This document shows positions 23,001 to 37,089 of a DNA stretch of 64,000 nucleotides, in pieces. The notes beneath the pieces are model-generated. The model was not told where the DNA came from. It searched no databases and saw only the letters and a program-made list of their open reading frames with translations. Origin of the DNA: Aphrophora alni (taxonomy: Eukaryota > Arthropoda > Insecta > Hemiptera > Aphrophoridae); contig OY740767.1 of assembly GCA_963513935.1 (NCBI GenBank), forward strand, positions 152,898,431 to 152,962,430, in the 5' to 3' direction. The number at the start of each line of letters is the position of its first letter. Position 1 is the first letter of the stretch. The translations under genes were made by a program, and so were the position numbers.

Positions 23001-26000
23001 ACATTTGGTTTTAGCTGATTTTTATATGTGACAGAGATGCAGTTTTCTTATCCAAATTAACATTTGTCTTCATTTTTAATGTAATCGTAATAGTTTTGTT
23101 TATATGAGATTGTTTTAAAAGTGCAAAGTTTCCTTATTGTATTATAACATTGTACCAAATTAACATTTCCCTTCATTTTTAATATAATTGTAATAGTTTT
23201 GTTTATATGTGATTGTTTTGAAAATGCAAAGTTTTCTTATTGTATTATAACATTATACCAAATAAAAATTTCTCTTCATTTTTAATAAAATTTTAATAGA
23301 TTTGTTTATTTGTGATAGGTGTTTAAAGGTGCAAAGTTTTCTTATTGTATTATAACATTGCACCAAATTAACATTTTCTTTAATTTTTAATATCATTTTA
23401 ATTGCGGTGCAAAGTATCCTCATCCTATGGGATACTTTGCACCACTTTTTATGATGTTATAAAATTAACAAAAACAAAATATAATTATATGAGCTTCTTA
23501 CCCATAGTAATACAACACTTGGACATTTTGTAGCACTATCAATTATACATGTGCCATAAATATTTTAAAAGTTATGTTAATTTTATCAAAAAATGTGAAA
23601 AAAGTGGAGCAAAGTAACCCCGCCTTACGGTACATAAAAAAATAAAATTTTTTGAAAATAATTTTAATTTAAAATATGAAAATAAAAACTGGACGTTATT
23701 TTTTCCATACTACTTATGATATTTAGAAGTGATTCATACAATTTTTTCACTATTACAGACTACTTTCTATTTAAATCCCCTGTGTGCTGGAGTACTTGGA
23801 TTATAACATAAAGAATAATCTGTAACAGTGAAAAAAATTGTGCAAATCAGTTCTATATATCATCAGTAGTTTGGCAATAATAATGTTGTCCAATTTTGGA
23901 GCCAGCTTCATTTTTTAAATTGACATGGTTTTCAAAAAAAATGTTTAAATACATTTTCACTCGTAACTGTTCCTTTTGCTTATGCAAAACAAAATATTTT
24001 ATAAAACCTTCTATTTTAAAATAAATGTATACAAAATGGGTGTAGTCTATTAAATATTAGTTCATTAACTAAAAGAAGCAATTCATTTGGCTTAAAAAAA
24101 AAACCCTTAAGTTTGTATACGATAGAAGGTGCTTGTTACAGTACCTATAAATTTTCATTAAATAGGAAGCACTTACCTTGACATACTGATAAATGCAAAT
24201 GAGTTAAACACACACATTCTTCAAAGGTCTTCGCTTTAGTTTCTCTGAAATTATATCAATCTTTGTAAGCGAATTTTAACAACAAATCATTAAAAAAGAA
24301 GATTTAACTTTGTAACTAATTCATGTTTACCAATTTTAACAAAGTTATTTAAAAACTAGTATATACAAAAATGACAATACAGTGGTAGTTCTTGGCTCAG
24401 AAGTTAGGTGAAGGATATATTACTACTTATCATAATGTAATAGTATATATAGACCTATCGTGTCTATACATGTATTTATTTAAAGATTCAATAAATGTTT
24501 CGCATCTAGTCAGTTCACAGCTTGATTATATATGTGTGTTCAGAAAGTAAGTACCATTTCCAAATGTGGCCACCACTAAAAGTGTTTTGACACTCTTAGT
24601 GAGCATATATATGCTCAATTTCTTTCATATACTAGCTGACTACAGAAGTAGTTGATGTTTATAATTTGTTTTGTGATCAAAATATTGAAGACAGTTGAAA
24701 GACATAGAGTCTGTGAATTACAGACTGTTATCTGTGGTTTTTGTAAAAAAATATAAAACCATCTGGATGGTGAAGGAAGGGAAAACATGTATGACGAGGA
24801 ATAGAATGGGCAGCAATCTGTAAGCAATAATGATTTGGTACATGTCATAAACAAAAAACTTTATGAACAGACGATTTATGATTTCTTTTCAATTTTTTGT
24901 GAACCGTTTTGTATGAAATTATATCACATTAAAATTAACAAACATTACGCTCACACTAAGTACCATAAATTCTTACCAAGAAGCACAAAAACAAGTGACT
25001 TGACAGTGCTCTTTTTTTTCTGACATGATACAGAAAGGAATGATTTTTAAATTTTTTTAAGGTACAATGTCAATCGTGAAGAGACACGAGTGTCTTACAT
25101 TTTACTGGAATCAAAACAATCTACGGAAACACATTTACATAAATTTAACAAATACATTGATTTCTTAAATTTTACATATAAATTATAAACGGATTTAGCC
25201 ATATACTTTTAGTCTAACCTCATTTATTGGATAAATAGTTTTTACAGACAACTATGCCTCATGCATACAGTCTGTTAAATTGAGATTTTACTGCAATTAA
25301 TTATTGACAAAACAAAATTCATTCCATTCTCAACATCATAAATTCACTTACGACTTTCAGATTCATTTAATACATCGAAAATTTGATAAACGGTTATAGA
25401 TTTGAAAATAAATCTATTTTCAAGATAACCATGTCAAACATCTTACTTGTTTGGACAAAACCAGAGGACTATTGTGTTATACAATATGATATACATATCT
25501 TACTGGAAATATGGAGTTCCTCAGGGATCAATTTAGGAACCACTTTTATTTTTAAATTGTTTGAATTAATTATTTAGCATAATTCTAATATTATTTTACA
25601 GATACTATTCAATAATTGTTAAACCATATAATTTGAAAGACTTCCAAAACAGAACTTTCTGGTTGGTTTATTGTAAATTCTTTGATACAATAAAAAAACT
25701 GTAGAGTAATCCTCTATCATTAAATCCCAAACTTTTAGAGTAGGGCATCAATGGACTTAAAACTTTGTTTGAAGATAGAGTCCATTTTTGTTTAAACAAC
25801 CATTTCTTTTAGTCAACAGAATGACAATCATTTAAACAGGAAAACATATTTCAATATACCCCGTAAGAATTTAATACAGCCTGCTTTAAAAAATCTGTCT
25901 TAACAAATTTAGTACATTTTAAAACTAAATCATTTATTGTAGAAGCTTTTTTCAACTATACAATGTAATTTTGCTTTAAGTACAAGAATAAATTAGCTTT

Positions 26001-29000
26001 TTAAAAATACAGACCCTAACTACGTCTTGTAAACTTACATTTAAAGACTCACAAAAATTTAAAAAACTTGCAACTAATGACTCTCATTGTTGTACATTTG
26101 AGAAAATTCTTGATTAGATGAGCAGAAAATTATTTAATAAGCTTTCTCTAAATAAGCAAATTGATTTAATGAATCGGAAGATATTTATGATTGCGAAGCC
26201 ATATTATAGTGTTTTGAATATTTAAATGATAAATGATTTATTAATATTTATTAGTATATGTAGAATAATTATGATAATCTATTTGATAATGTCTGCTGTT
26301 TTATAGCTAGTAAAAAATGTCATGCGTCAATAAAGAAAAGTACAACAAAAATAGACAAGCTGTTCTGGTTCACTATTTAACCAGGCAAAGATGGATTTAT
26401 CTGTGATATTTCAATAACACATTGGGAGAATAATATTTTATATTATACATATCTATGGTAACTTAATCTAATTATCAGCTGGTAATATTTGCTTATGCCA
26501 ATATTATTAAAAACTTAACTGACCACTTTTCATACAGCACAAATTAACTTTATGGAATAATTTTGACCTTTAATATATATAATATCCATGTTATAAAATA
26601 TCTCAAATTTTAACACATATTATGCACGTAGATCTGGATCTTAAAATACACTTAACATCAAAAATAGTATTGACTTAGATGATAAACTGAAGTAAGCAAC
26701 TATTAACTGATCAATTACGCATGATTTCATTTGAAATAAGAACATGTACACTAATATCTCTACTGTTGAAGTGATTGATATAATCACTGATAAATAAGGT
26801 GATCAAAATTTAGCATATATAAAACTACAGTTCTGCTATATAAACCAAATACTAAAAATTACAAAAAAAACAACTTATTTAATAACAATAATATTTATTT
26901 CTTATCAACAGCATGGTTGGGAGACTCAAAAGCTATTATTTTATATGAAATATTTTAAAAATAAACAGTTTTAAATCAAGAACATAATATTATTATCTAT
27001 AATTACTTGCTATATAGAGTATAACGTATCAGACTGTAATGAACCCAGTATTATGAACGGTTTATTGAATGATTTCCATAATATTATAGAATTTCATACA
27101 AAGGGGAGGGGGTATGATACACTAACTAGGGGTAACAATTGATAGAAATAATTCGGTAAATCATACTTTTCATCGTATTGAGCAACCATGCTCTAAAACT
27201 ACCTTTAAATGAACTAAAAAACTATTTAGAAATTAATTATACTGTATAAATAAAGTGGTAATATCTAACATATACCAAACAGGCATGATAGGCAACCTTT
27301 ACTTACAAATAAAGGGGAAAATAAAACAAAACTAAAACTATATAATAATAATGAATTAGTAAATAGTTATATCATCCAAAGAAAAAATATATGCTATTAA
27401 ATAGGATCTGAAACTTACAGAATCTTAAAACTAACCGAAGAATATCAAAATATCCAAAATAGCAGACAAAAATTAATAACTGTTTAGAAATAAAATAAAA
27501 TAATTTATGTATTGAACAACTAGCATATATAAAATTTGAATCTAATATTACCTATACAGTATTAAGAGATGATGGTAAAGGGTTCAGGTCCTTGCAAGAT
27601 GTTAGACTATATTTTAAATAAAGTAGACTTGCAACTATTCGACCTACTATTGATAGCAAAAGTCGGATAGACAGAAAGTTGTGGGTAAATCATTTCCTTT
27701 GTAAACTTTGACAAAATAACATTGTGGATTGACTTAAAATATATGTCCTGATGATGCTGACACAATGGTACAGCAAAATATGTAGAGGAATCTACAATTT
27801 GTATGGAAATATTTAAGTTCCATAAAAATATACATATTTTACAAATTTAAAATACAACTTAAAAAGTAAAGAGTACATAAAATAAATTATACCCGCAATC
27901 TTAACGATAAATATTCTTTAAATTGGTAATTATAGAGATTATAGAACTAAAAACTAACACAGCAATGTTTCAAATACCTAAAAAAAAAAAACAGTTAATT
28001 TCATTTGTGAGAATTCATGAGAATCAAATCAAAACAAAACACACAATATCGTTGAAAGCCATTCATTAATTAGTTCCATCAAGCAATTTTTCGCTCATTT
28101 AAAAAGAAGGAAATACTTACATTTTATTATGTTATTTCAACATAACTAAAATGCAATGAAAAACAATGAACCATTATAAATATTCTTCTTAAATACTATC
28201 ATAACATACATTTATATTATTTAAAAATTAAATGAATAAAAAACGAAGAACTTTAGTTTGTACCTAAAATGATTGCCCTTATCAATCTCGGTTAAGATTT
28301 TTAACTTCAACAGGTCGAAGCTATCACGTTCTACCTTCTGTGGTTTTAGCCTCCCATATTCTGTTTCAATTCGAGCAGCAACATGTCCTATTACACCACT
28401 GACTAGATCTGGGATTTTAGCATGAGTTGTTGCAAATTGTTTTAGCTTTTCCAAAGCAGTCGGAAAAAACATGAACTGCACATAATAATTGTAAAGAAGA
28501 CAACAATAGAAAAAAAGAAATGAACAAGATAGTGCAAACAAAAGTATTTACAGGTACTATGTTGGATATAACCTGAAAAACAAGAAAGGTTAGGTGTTCA
28601 AACTGATATATGAAGATAATTTGAGACATATATACATCACAACTGGAATAATCTTAGGCTATTAGCTAAGAGTTAGAGGTATGGTAATAGTAAAGATTAT
28701 CATAACATAAACTTTAGTTCACATGCTATCTATATAATTAAAACCAAGTTTTTTCTTCTTGCTAATTTGTAAATAGCAAATTAATAATTAACATAATTTG
28801 CACTTGACTAATGATGTTTAAAAAAAACAAAAAAACATTAAAGCTCTCTCTACATAAAGATTAGGTGTGTAAAACAGTGAAATATGAAGATAAATACTTA
28901 ATAATTCATAGTAATAATAATTCATAATTACTTAAACCATAATTGGAATAGTTGTAGAAAATTAGCTAAGTTTTAATGTATGATAATAGTAAAGAATAAC

Positions 29001-32000
29001 ATAACATAAACGTCAGATCAAACGCCATATTTATATCCAAAACAAAAGTAAGTTATTTTTCTCCCAATTCAATAGCATAATTATTACAGTTATCTATTCA
29101 CATGGGGAAAACTGATGAAATATGAAGGTACTTTGATTCATACATACATCATATAATTGGAATGGTCTTAGACTATTGATAAAGTTTTAAAGTATAGTTA
29201 CAGTCAAGGATAACCATAATATAAACCACAGTTCAGATACCATCTTTATATTTAAAAGATTAGTATTTTTTCCCTCCTAATTAGTCAACAGGTTAACCAA
29301 TTACGAAGGCTTGTTCGTTTATTAAAGTTCCCTATTCACACAGATTATGTATGTAAACTGATAAGGTAATATGATTAAAATAGTCTCTTAGGTATTTAAC
29401 AATGTTTTAAAGTACGGTAATAGTAAAGAATAAACTTAACAAAAACTTCAGTTCAGGTCCATCTATATTTAAAACACATGCATTTTTTTCTCTTAATTTA
29501 TCATAGAGATAATGTGTTATGCCAACTAATGAAATATGTAGATAATTTGATATATAAATCACAATAGGAACAGTTTTAGGCAATTAGCTAATTTTTAAAG
29601 TATAGTAATACTAAAAAATAATAACAAACTTCTCCCAGATGTTTAAAACAAGCACTTTGAACTAATTAATTTTGATGATTTAAACAAAATATAAAACAAT
29701 TGACATCACTCATTACTGAAAAAATATAATACTTTAAGAAACATGTTTCATAGGAATATATAGTAGCAATAGCAATCCATACAATATATAATAATACACT
29801 CAGCCTGATTAAATCCATAAATATTGAGAATTTATGCAAGAGACTAGATCAGATTGAAATATTGTGGAAAATTTTTCCAGTTGCTTTGCTTGTAGTCAGT
29901 TCACATGACTCTGTTTAATTGGTTGTTGAAGAAAGAGTGTCAATTATCTTATTAAAATAATGAAAATCATGTAAAAAAAAACAAATTTTCTAAAATTATT
30001 CAAGAGTATACTTTGCAATATGATTTCTTATGTCTAAAATTTAGTGTGTTATAGATGTCTAAGTGCTAATGTTTATATGGCAGTCAAGAGCCTACATCAT
30101 AGCTTATGAACTAATTCTATCTAGCAGGTGAAGACACATTTGAATTTTGACCATTTCATTTTTCTTCAACTTCTAAGAATTTTTGACAATGAGGGTGTAT
30201 ATAAAAAAAAAATCATCCATACATCTTTTTTATATCACTTAATTGGAAGACTATAAATGATATTGTTATATAATGACACACATTATGAATGAAAAAGATT
30301 TTAAACACATTAGGTACATACACAAAATGGGGTATGTAATAATGAACTAAAATAAAAACTCTATAAATCATAATAATTTTTTACATATTATATTCTACTT
30401 AGATATGCAAACACCTTGCAAATATTTTATTAAGAGTCACTACAACTTTCACTAAATTACAACCATTACAAACATCATTAGCATCAATATCTTATAGGAT
30501 CTCAAAGAAATTAATTCTCTAAGCATCTATATAAATTGGCAACAGCTGATAAGTGCATCAGACTTTTCGTAAACCACTAAGAACAATGGTATAAAACATT
30601 TATGATTATTACTCACATACAAAATAAAGGTTGAATTCTCATTTATAATTTTAAAAGAAAAATTCAAATATATATAAGGTTATAATGCTAATCTTACATC
30701 ATGCTTCAGAGGTGTGAAAATTATCTAAAAATTTAGAATACAAGAAACTTTTAGGACCATAATTACATCAAGTGAACAATCAAACAATGAACAATATCTA
30801 CAAACAAAGGTTGTGTTATAAATTTGGAGAGCCAGACATCATTGTCAAAATAAAAAGTATTGTTGGATTGACCATGGATGATAATTGACTATATTTTAAG
30901 GTGGATGGCTATAAGAACATTGTTCAGGGAAAAGGTCATTGGTAGTACACTTGATCATCATGTTTTGCGTTAGTTGAACAATATAGAAAAAGATTTAAAT
31001 ATATTAGTATAATCAAGTGTCAAGATGGAGTGTATGGTATTTTATGATTTGTTCTGCAACTAAAAAGCCTTCCAAGACAATGTGAAGTTTTAAATAATAA
31101 TAATGTTAATAATATAACACTTATTTATAAATTTTACATGTGTTGCAATTGTGAGCACATTATTGGGGGTTTTTTTTAGTGATAACTCAATGACCAACAT
31201 TTTTGGAGAGTTGGCGAACAATACATTTTGTTTGGGTTGTTGGATGCTACACTTAAGAAAAACTTGATCAAAACATTAGAGCTGATTTTGACAAAAACAT
31301 AGTTTGTGTTTTTTCTTATGTCAGCTATTCCCAAATTTTGAGTTTAAAAAAAAAATTGTATGAAATGACACGATTAAAATATGCTCACAACCAAATTGTA
31401 TTAAAATTGGTTCATGTGTTGGGGATATAGCGCACTACACACATACTGACATCATTCCAAAAGAACAGTGGACTCAGGAGACCTCGAAATGGATATATTC
31501 ACACAAAAACTGGACGTAAGTTTTTTGACCCATCTAATTACTATCTCTTTACTATAATTCTATATAAAATGGTGAATTAAGCCATAATAACAATATTTAG
31601 CAGTACCAAGGTTAATAATTAGTGCACCTTGAGGATTATAATGATCAAAAAGCTGAAAATAACAAAAGATATACATATTAGTAACAGATTATACAACATA
31701 TAAGGAGCTTCTATTATCTACCTCTATGGCGTAACTAAACCGTTATTAGCCTATGTATTTTTATAAATTATAATGAATTATACATGAAAATTATGCACTC
31801 AGGAAACATTATATGAATTATTGTTAAAATGATGTTTTCATGCATGGACAAAAATATATTGGTTCTCTTACACAACATTCTTAAACCTATTACAACATCT
31901 TAACCGACTTACAAACAAAAAGTACTGTCAAGCAAGGACAAACAAGAAAATAATAACCTGTCTTTAAATTAATTTTTTTTTAACTAAAATTTGTAGCTTG

Positions 32001-32885
32001 CTTTGTCCAAGTCAAATAAATAAATACTATATTTAGTGAAACACTTATATCTATTTAAACTGTTGAACATAGTTCTATATTGTTTCAAACTTATTAAATT
32101 AATTGATTAGAAATCACTTGTTTTTAAGGTTAGGTTTATAAGTTTTTTAATTTCTAGATCACATACTGGACATCTTTATAATATAAAACAGAATAAATAA
32201 TGAAAGAACAGATAAAAGAAATCAAATTACCAATACTAACTAAAAAAAATCCTATAATGTAAAAAGGGAAAATGAACAGTGCAAAAGATTGGACAAACTT
32301 TCTCATGCGCCCATCCTCAAAACCAAGCAAAACTTTTTCATAACCAAAAACGTTTCTAATAATATGACAATATACTGGAATATTACGTCGCTATGAACTA
32401 CACTAATATTATTTTTTTCCTCTTGAAATATTCTGATGAATATTAGTTCCATATATTTCCACTATTCTGTGCTTATATTTAATCTATTTGTTTTGTACAA
32501 TGAATACAGATAAATTTATGAATTGTAATATTTTGTTATGGAATATGCCTCTCTTGACAAGTTAGATTTTAATGTTTATACAATATTTCCATTCTTGTTG
32601 TGTAAGAACATTTATATATATAATTTTTTTTTTTTAATTGTGATTATTTATTGTTATTTATATGGTAAAGGATTAGTATTTAACTCCGATGTTTGACTAG
32701 GTTACATTAAATTTGTATAAAAAACCAATTAGAGAGTATGTTATTTTCATTTATAAATAATATTTTGATTTTATTTCTGAACATAAACAGTCTGTTTCAA
32801 AAAATTAGACTATGTTCAATTAAAACAAAATAAATCAAACTTAACCTTACCAATAGGAAGAGTTAAATGAATCATACAAAAAATA

Positions 32886-32930
<45 letters not shown>

Positions 32931-35900
32931 TGTTAATTCTTTCAAAATTGCTAGATATTAATTATTACTAATATAATAAAACCTAAATAAAATTTAAAAA
33001 AAATTTTAATACAAATTACTGAAATTTTTTAGAACATGTTTGTGTGTTTGTTTTGGTGATGCATAGAATTCAATTCACTGATCTTCTTGCATCCCAATAT
33101 AAGTTAATATTCTTGGACCTCTTTGGTCCTGATCAACTGGTTTACTACATTGCAATAGGTGTTTTTTATCCATGATTTATTTTTTTTTCATGACACGATG
33201 CACATTCTCTAGATTCTAAATTTTTTAACTTATATAAGCGTGCTGCCAAGTATTCATAAGCCATGCTCAGTCAAAGTGTAGATACTGTTTCTCTCCTTGA
33301 TTTTACTCTATACAGTAGAACTCCAATTATCCTAATCCATTTTGAGTGAAATAATAGAAAATAACAATCAAGAAAATAACAGCGAGAACACGAGCTGTAA
33401 GGGTAGAGAGGCACGGTACTGCAATGCCATTGCTATGACAATGAATCGCTGTCCTTTTCCACTATCCGCACATCACCACTATTATGTCAGTTCAGTTTGC
33501 CCTCTCATCGAGTTCTACTGTGGTGTGTTTAGTGTCTCGTTCTAGTATATTAATCGTTCGACATGAGTACAAAACATAAGCGTGTTGTCCTTTCACTAAA
33601 AATAAAGTGGAAATTATAAATCAGCTATATTATTATAAACAGGCGTGCCTGGAAAGCAACTGGCAAAGAGATTTGATGTAGAAAAGGCTACAGTATCTGT
33701 CATTAAAACTGACAGTGCAAAATTTTAAGCTTTGTCAGTGCAATTGAAAAAAACAATTATATGGATGTTTTGTAAAAAATGTGTGTAACTGATTTTAAAG
33801 CAAGCCAGTGTTGGCTCCGGAATTTTACATCTAGGCACGGCATTCGGGAGTTAGATTTAGCGGGAGAAAAACTTTCTGCTGATCGCGAAGCTGCTAATAG
33901 TTTTTTTGGAAACTTTTAAACAAGAAACTAAAGACTATGATCCTGAACTTCTGTACAACGGCGATGAAACTGGTTTGAACTGGAAACCTTTGCCGAGAAA
34001 AACTTTTGGCATCCAAAAGAGAACAAAGTGACCCAGGGCAAAAGATCAGTAAGGAACGAGTCGCAATTCTCGTTTGCGCTAACTATATAAGCCACCATCG
34101 GCTACCTTTACTAATTGGCAAAGCAAAAAAGCTAAGAGCTTTCAAAAATGTAAACAATTTACAGTGACCTACTTCAACCAAAAAATACATGGATGAACAC
34201 TGATATATTTTTGGAATTGCACAACAAAACCTTCATCCCTGAGGTAAAAAAACTTAACGAGAAACCGGAGAACAGGGAAGTTTCTGCTCATCATTGACAA
34301 TGCGCCAACTCATGAGTTTCTGCCCTTGAATTTCTCTCGAGAGAAAACGGAGATTTTAAATGTCTGTTCCTGCCGCCTAATGTAACCAGTTTGCTGTAGC
34401 CCATGGATCAGGATGTAACTGAGTTCACCAAACAACACTATCAACGTCAATTGCTTCGTAAAGTGCTGGCTACTGGCTGAAGATGACAATGAAGAAAGAG
34501 TTATTCTGGATTTGGATAAACAAATTAATTTGAAAGACTGCTGTTACATAATTGTGGATTCCTGGAATATGGTTAAAAGCCTTACATTAAAAAGAGCTTG
34601 GAACCTAAAAACCGGCACATCGACAAAAGAACAACTTGAACTAGAAAAGCAAAGGAAACAAGAACAAGAAACAAGAGCTGTAGTTGATGAACAAGAACAG
34701 GAACTGTCCGTTAGAGACTTTATAAACATGACTAGTGTGATCGTGAGTTGTAGAACAAAATATCAAACACAATATCTCACAAAAACTATATTTATTCAAT
34801 CAATTAATTTGTGAGATCTTGTATCTTGAGAGATGTAGTTTTTGTGAGATCTTGTGCTCGAGTTTTTGTTATACATAATATTATCGCACAAGTCAAGCTC
34901 AATATTTATTTATAATCGTGGGTTGCTCAGAATGTAATGTGACAAAAACCAATCAAGGGTTCCAGATAACGAATGATGACGAAATCACAGAGTGTTTTAT
35001 ACGAACAACAAGGTGATGACAAGGACAATGATGGAACAATGATGAAGAAGAAACGGAACATGAAAGTGTTCCTATGCACAGAGAAGCTTTTGTGTTTTGA
35101 AAATGCCTTAAAGTGGATGGAGCGGCAACCGGAATGCGAAGCAGTAAACTGCTTGCCATCGAGCACCTGCGGGACCTTGATGCTTGGAAACGCACTACTA
35201 CATCAAGCCAACACATTTTACTTGAGATGTTAAAGTGAAATACATGTAACAATTGATTGTAGATACAAAGAATTATTTCTTTTCATTTAATTACTTATCA
35301 TTCATTATACTTACATATATGTATGTAGCAATGTCAATAAAAGTCATTTTTCAATGTATGATGTACAAACATACATTTTTGCTTCTTGATTCCCGAGCTA
35401 TATCAAATTATCGGAATATTTGATTATCCGAATAGAGTTCGGTCCCAATTAATTAGGATAATTAGAGCTCTACTGTATTCACTTCCTATGAGTTGTTAAT
35501 CCCATTCCATATTTTGAACTCTGGAGCTATTTCAACTATATAGTGGAACTCTCTCGACATTTTTTCATGTCTTAGTTTTGGCTCACAAGACATTAGGGGA
35601 AGAGTTTCTTTGTTTTAGTTGTGTGCCTTTTTTCATTAATTTGTCTACAATTTCGTTTCAATAATCCATATGTGAAGGCACCTACTGAAAGCAGATATGT
35701 TTTTTCAATACTTGTAAGCACTTAATATGAGTTAATGTTATCTTGTTTTTTGGTTGGAAGATTGCTTCTTTGGAATCCACCATAAAATAAACCTTCTGAA
35801 ATGACCTTGGTCCTTAAAGAAGTTGATGCAAACCAAAATGTACTGAATTGATTTCAGCATTGAAACTACTTTTGTCTTCTCCTACTTAGATGTAACGTGA

Positions 35901-37042
35901 GAAAAAATTTTAGATCATAAGATGATAAATTTAATGAAACAATAATAACAACACCTATCAAAACAATATTAACATATTTCATATTAATGCAAATAATAAG
36001 ACAGGGATTGAGGATCATTCAGTGGAAAGAATACTCACAAAATACTTGAGATAATGTTTCTCAGATGACATATGAGAGAGTATAGTTTTATCACTGCCAA
36101 GTATATCACAAAGCAAACAATAATACTGAAGTCCTATCACATATCCTCTGAAGCCATTATCTGATTCCACCAAGTACTCCAGGCCTATTACTGGTTTCAC
36201 GTGCTCATCTAGTATTGGTTGGATTTTACAAGAAGCTAAGTCTAAATTTGTTCTCTCAAGAGTCAAATCATCTGTAAATATAATTACATTAATATTAAAA
36301 ATAATTCTATGAAAAACTATTACTGGAAAAAAATATTAAAAACAGATTAGAGAAAACAGCTGGGGAAGAACAATTTGGCTTCAGACAAGGGAAATCGACT
36401 GTGGGTGTGATCTATATGTTAGGGCAGATCACAGAGAAAAGACGAGAGTATGGTAAAGATACTGTGATAGTGTGTACCAATATAAAGAAAGCTGATGAAA
36501 AGGTGCAGATAAAAAATATGGATGGACTTAAGAGAAAGGAAAATGAATGAATTGTAGAGACAATAAAAACACTATGTAAAGTGTAAGAATAGAAGAGATC
36601 TGATGATATGAAATTCCATAATTATAAATAATGTAAATAAATGAATATAACCTCATCTCACAAAAATAAAATTGTAAATAATTATATTTCAAGATAATAA
36701 AACACAATTTTTTATTTTGTAACATCCACTTTTTATTAGTCTAGCCGACCAATGGTTTCGCCTGCTAAGGCATTGACGAGGCGTCTGTATTACAGACATA
36801 TCATAAATCAGGATAACATATCATAAATCACAAGACCCTGACCACCACCAAAACCGTCATGATCAACAAACCATCTCATTACCATAACCCATTGGCCTAC
36901 CAGTTTTCCAGGCACTGCACTGCACAGGAAATCCTATTAATTTTGGCCAAAGTGTAGATTTTTACTTTAAATTCTATAAACATTTATTGTGATGTGATTG
37001 CTATGAAACTTTGGGGTTTTGTACCAAACATATTAAAGAACA

Positions 37043-37089
<47 letters not shown>

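Larger units (their letters stand above)
20308..23630 (+). mobile_element. Apparently intact pogo-like (Tc1/mariner superfamily) DNA transposon
   Basis: A 3323-bp element bounded by 26-bp terminal inverted repeats starting CCGTAAGG (20308-20333 and 23605-23630, one mismatch), with TA on each side (20306-20307 and 23631-23632), the hallmark target duplication of this superfamily. It contains one full-length transposase frame without stops, a probable 5' UTR intron, extra copies of the terminal motif inside both ends, and a short tandem repeat after the gene. Near-identical ends plus an open frame suggest recent activity. Confidence 0.93.
20228..24031. mobile_element. Old fold-back element (about 480 bp) split by the pogo-like transposon
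   Basis: If 20308-23630 and one of the flanking TA copies are removed, the flanks form one long imperfect inverted repeat. The left arm is 20228-20305 continued by 23631 to about 23770; the right arm is about 23790-24031. Matching landmarks include TATTTTAAAATAG at both outer ends, TTTTATAA, TTTTGTTTTG, GTTACG, AAAATGTA at the insertion point, GGAC...TTATT, ACTACT-ATGATAT-TAGAA, and CAATTTTTT-CACT-TTACAGA near the centre. The arms match along their whole length with scattered mismatches and short indels. No coding sequence. Outer boundaries and target duplication are uncertain. Confidence 0.8.

Noticed and set aside
36738..36850. GC-richer stretch with GCCTGCTAAGGCA before the piggyBac-like element
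   Set aside because: It looks repeat-like, but no second copy, terminal repeat or coding similarity was found in the window.
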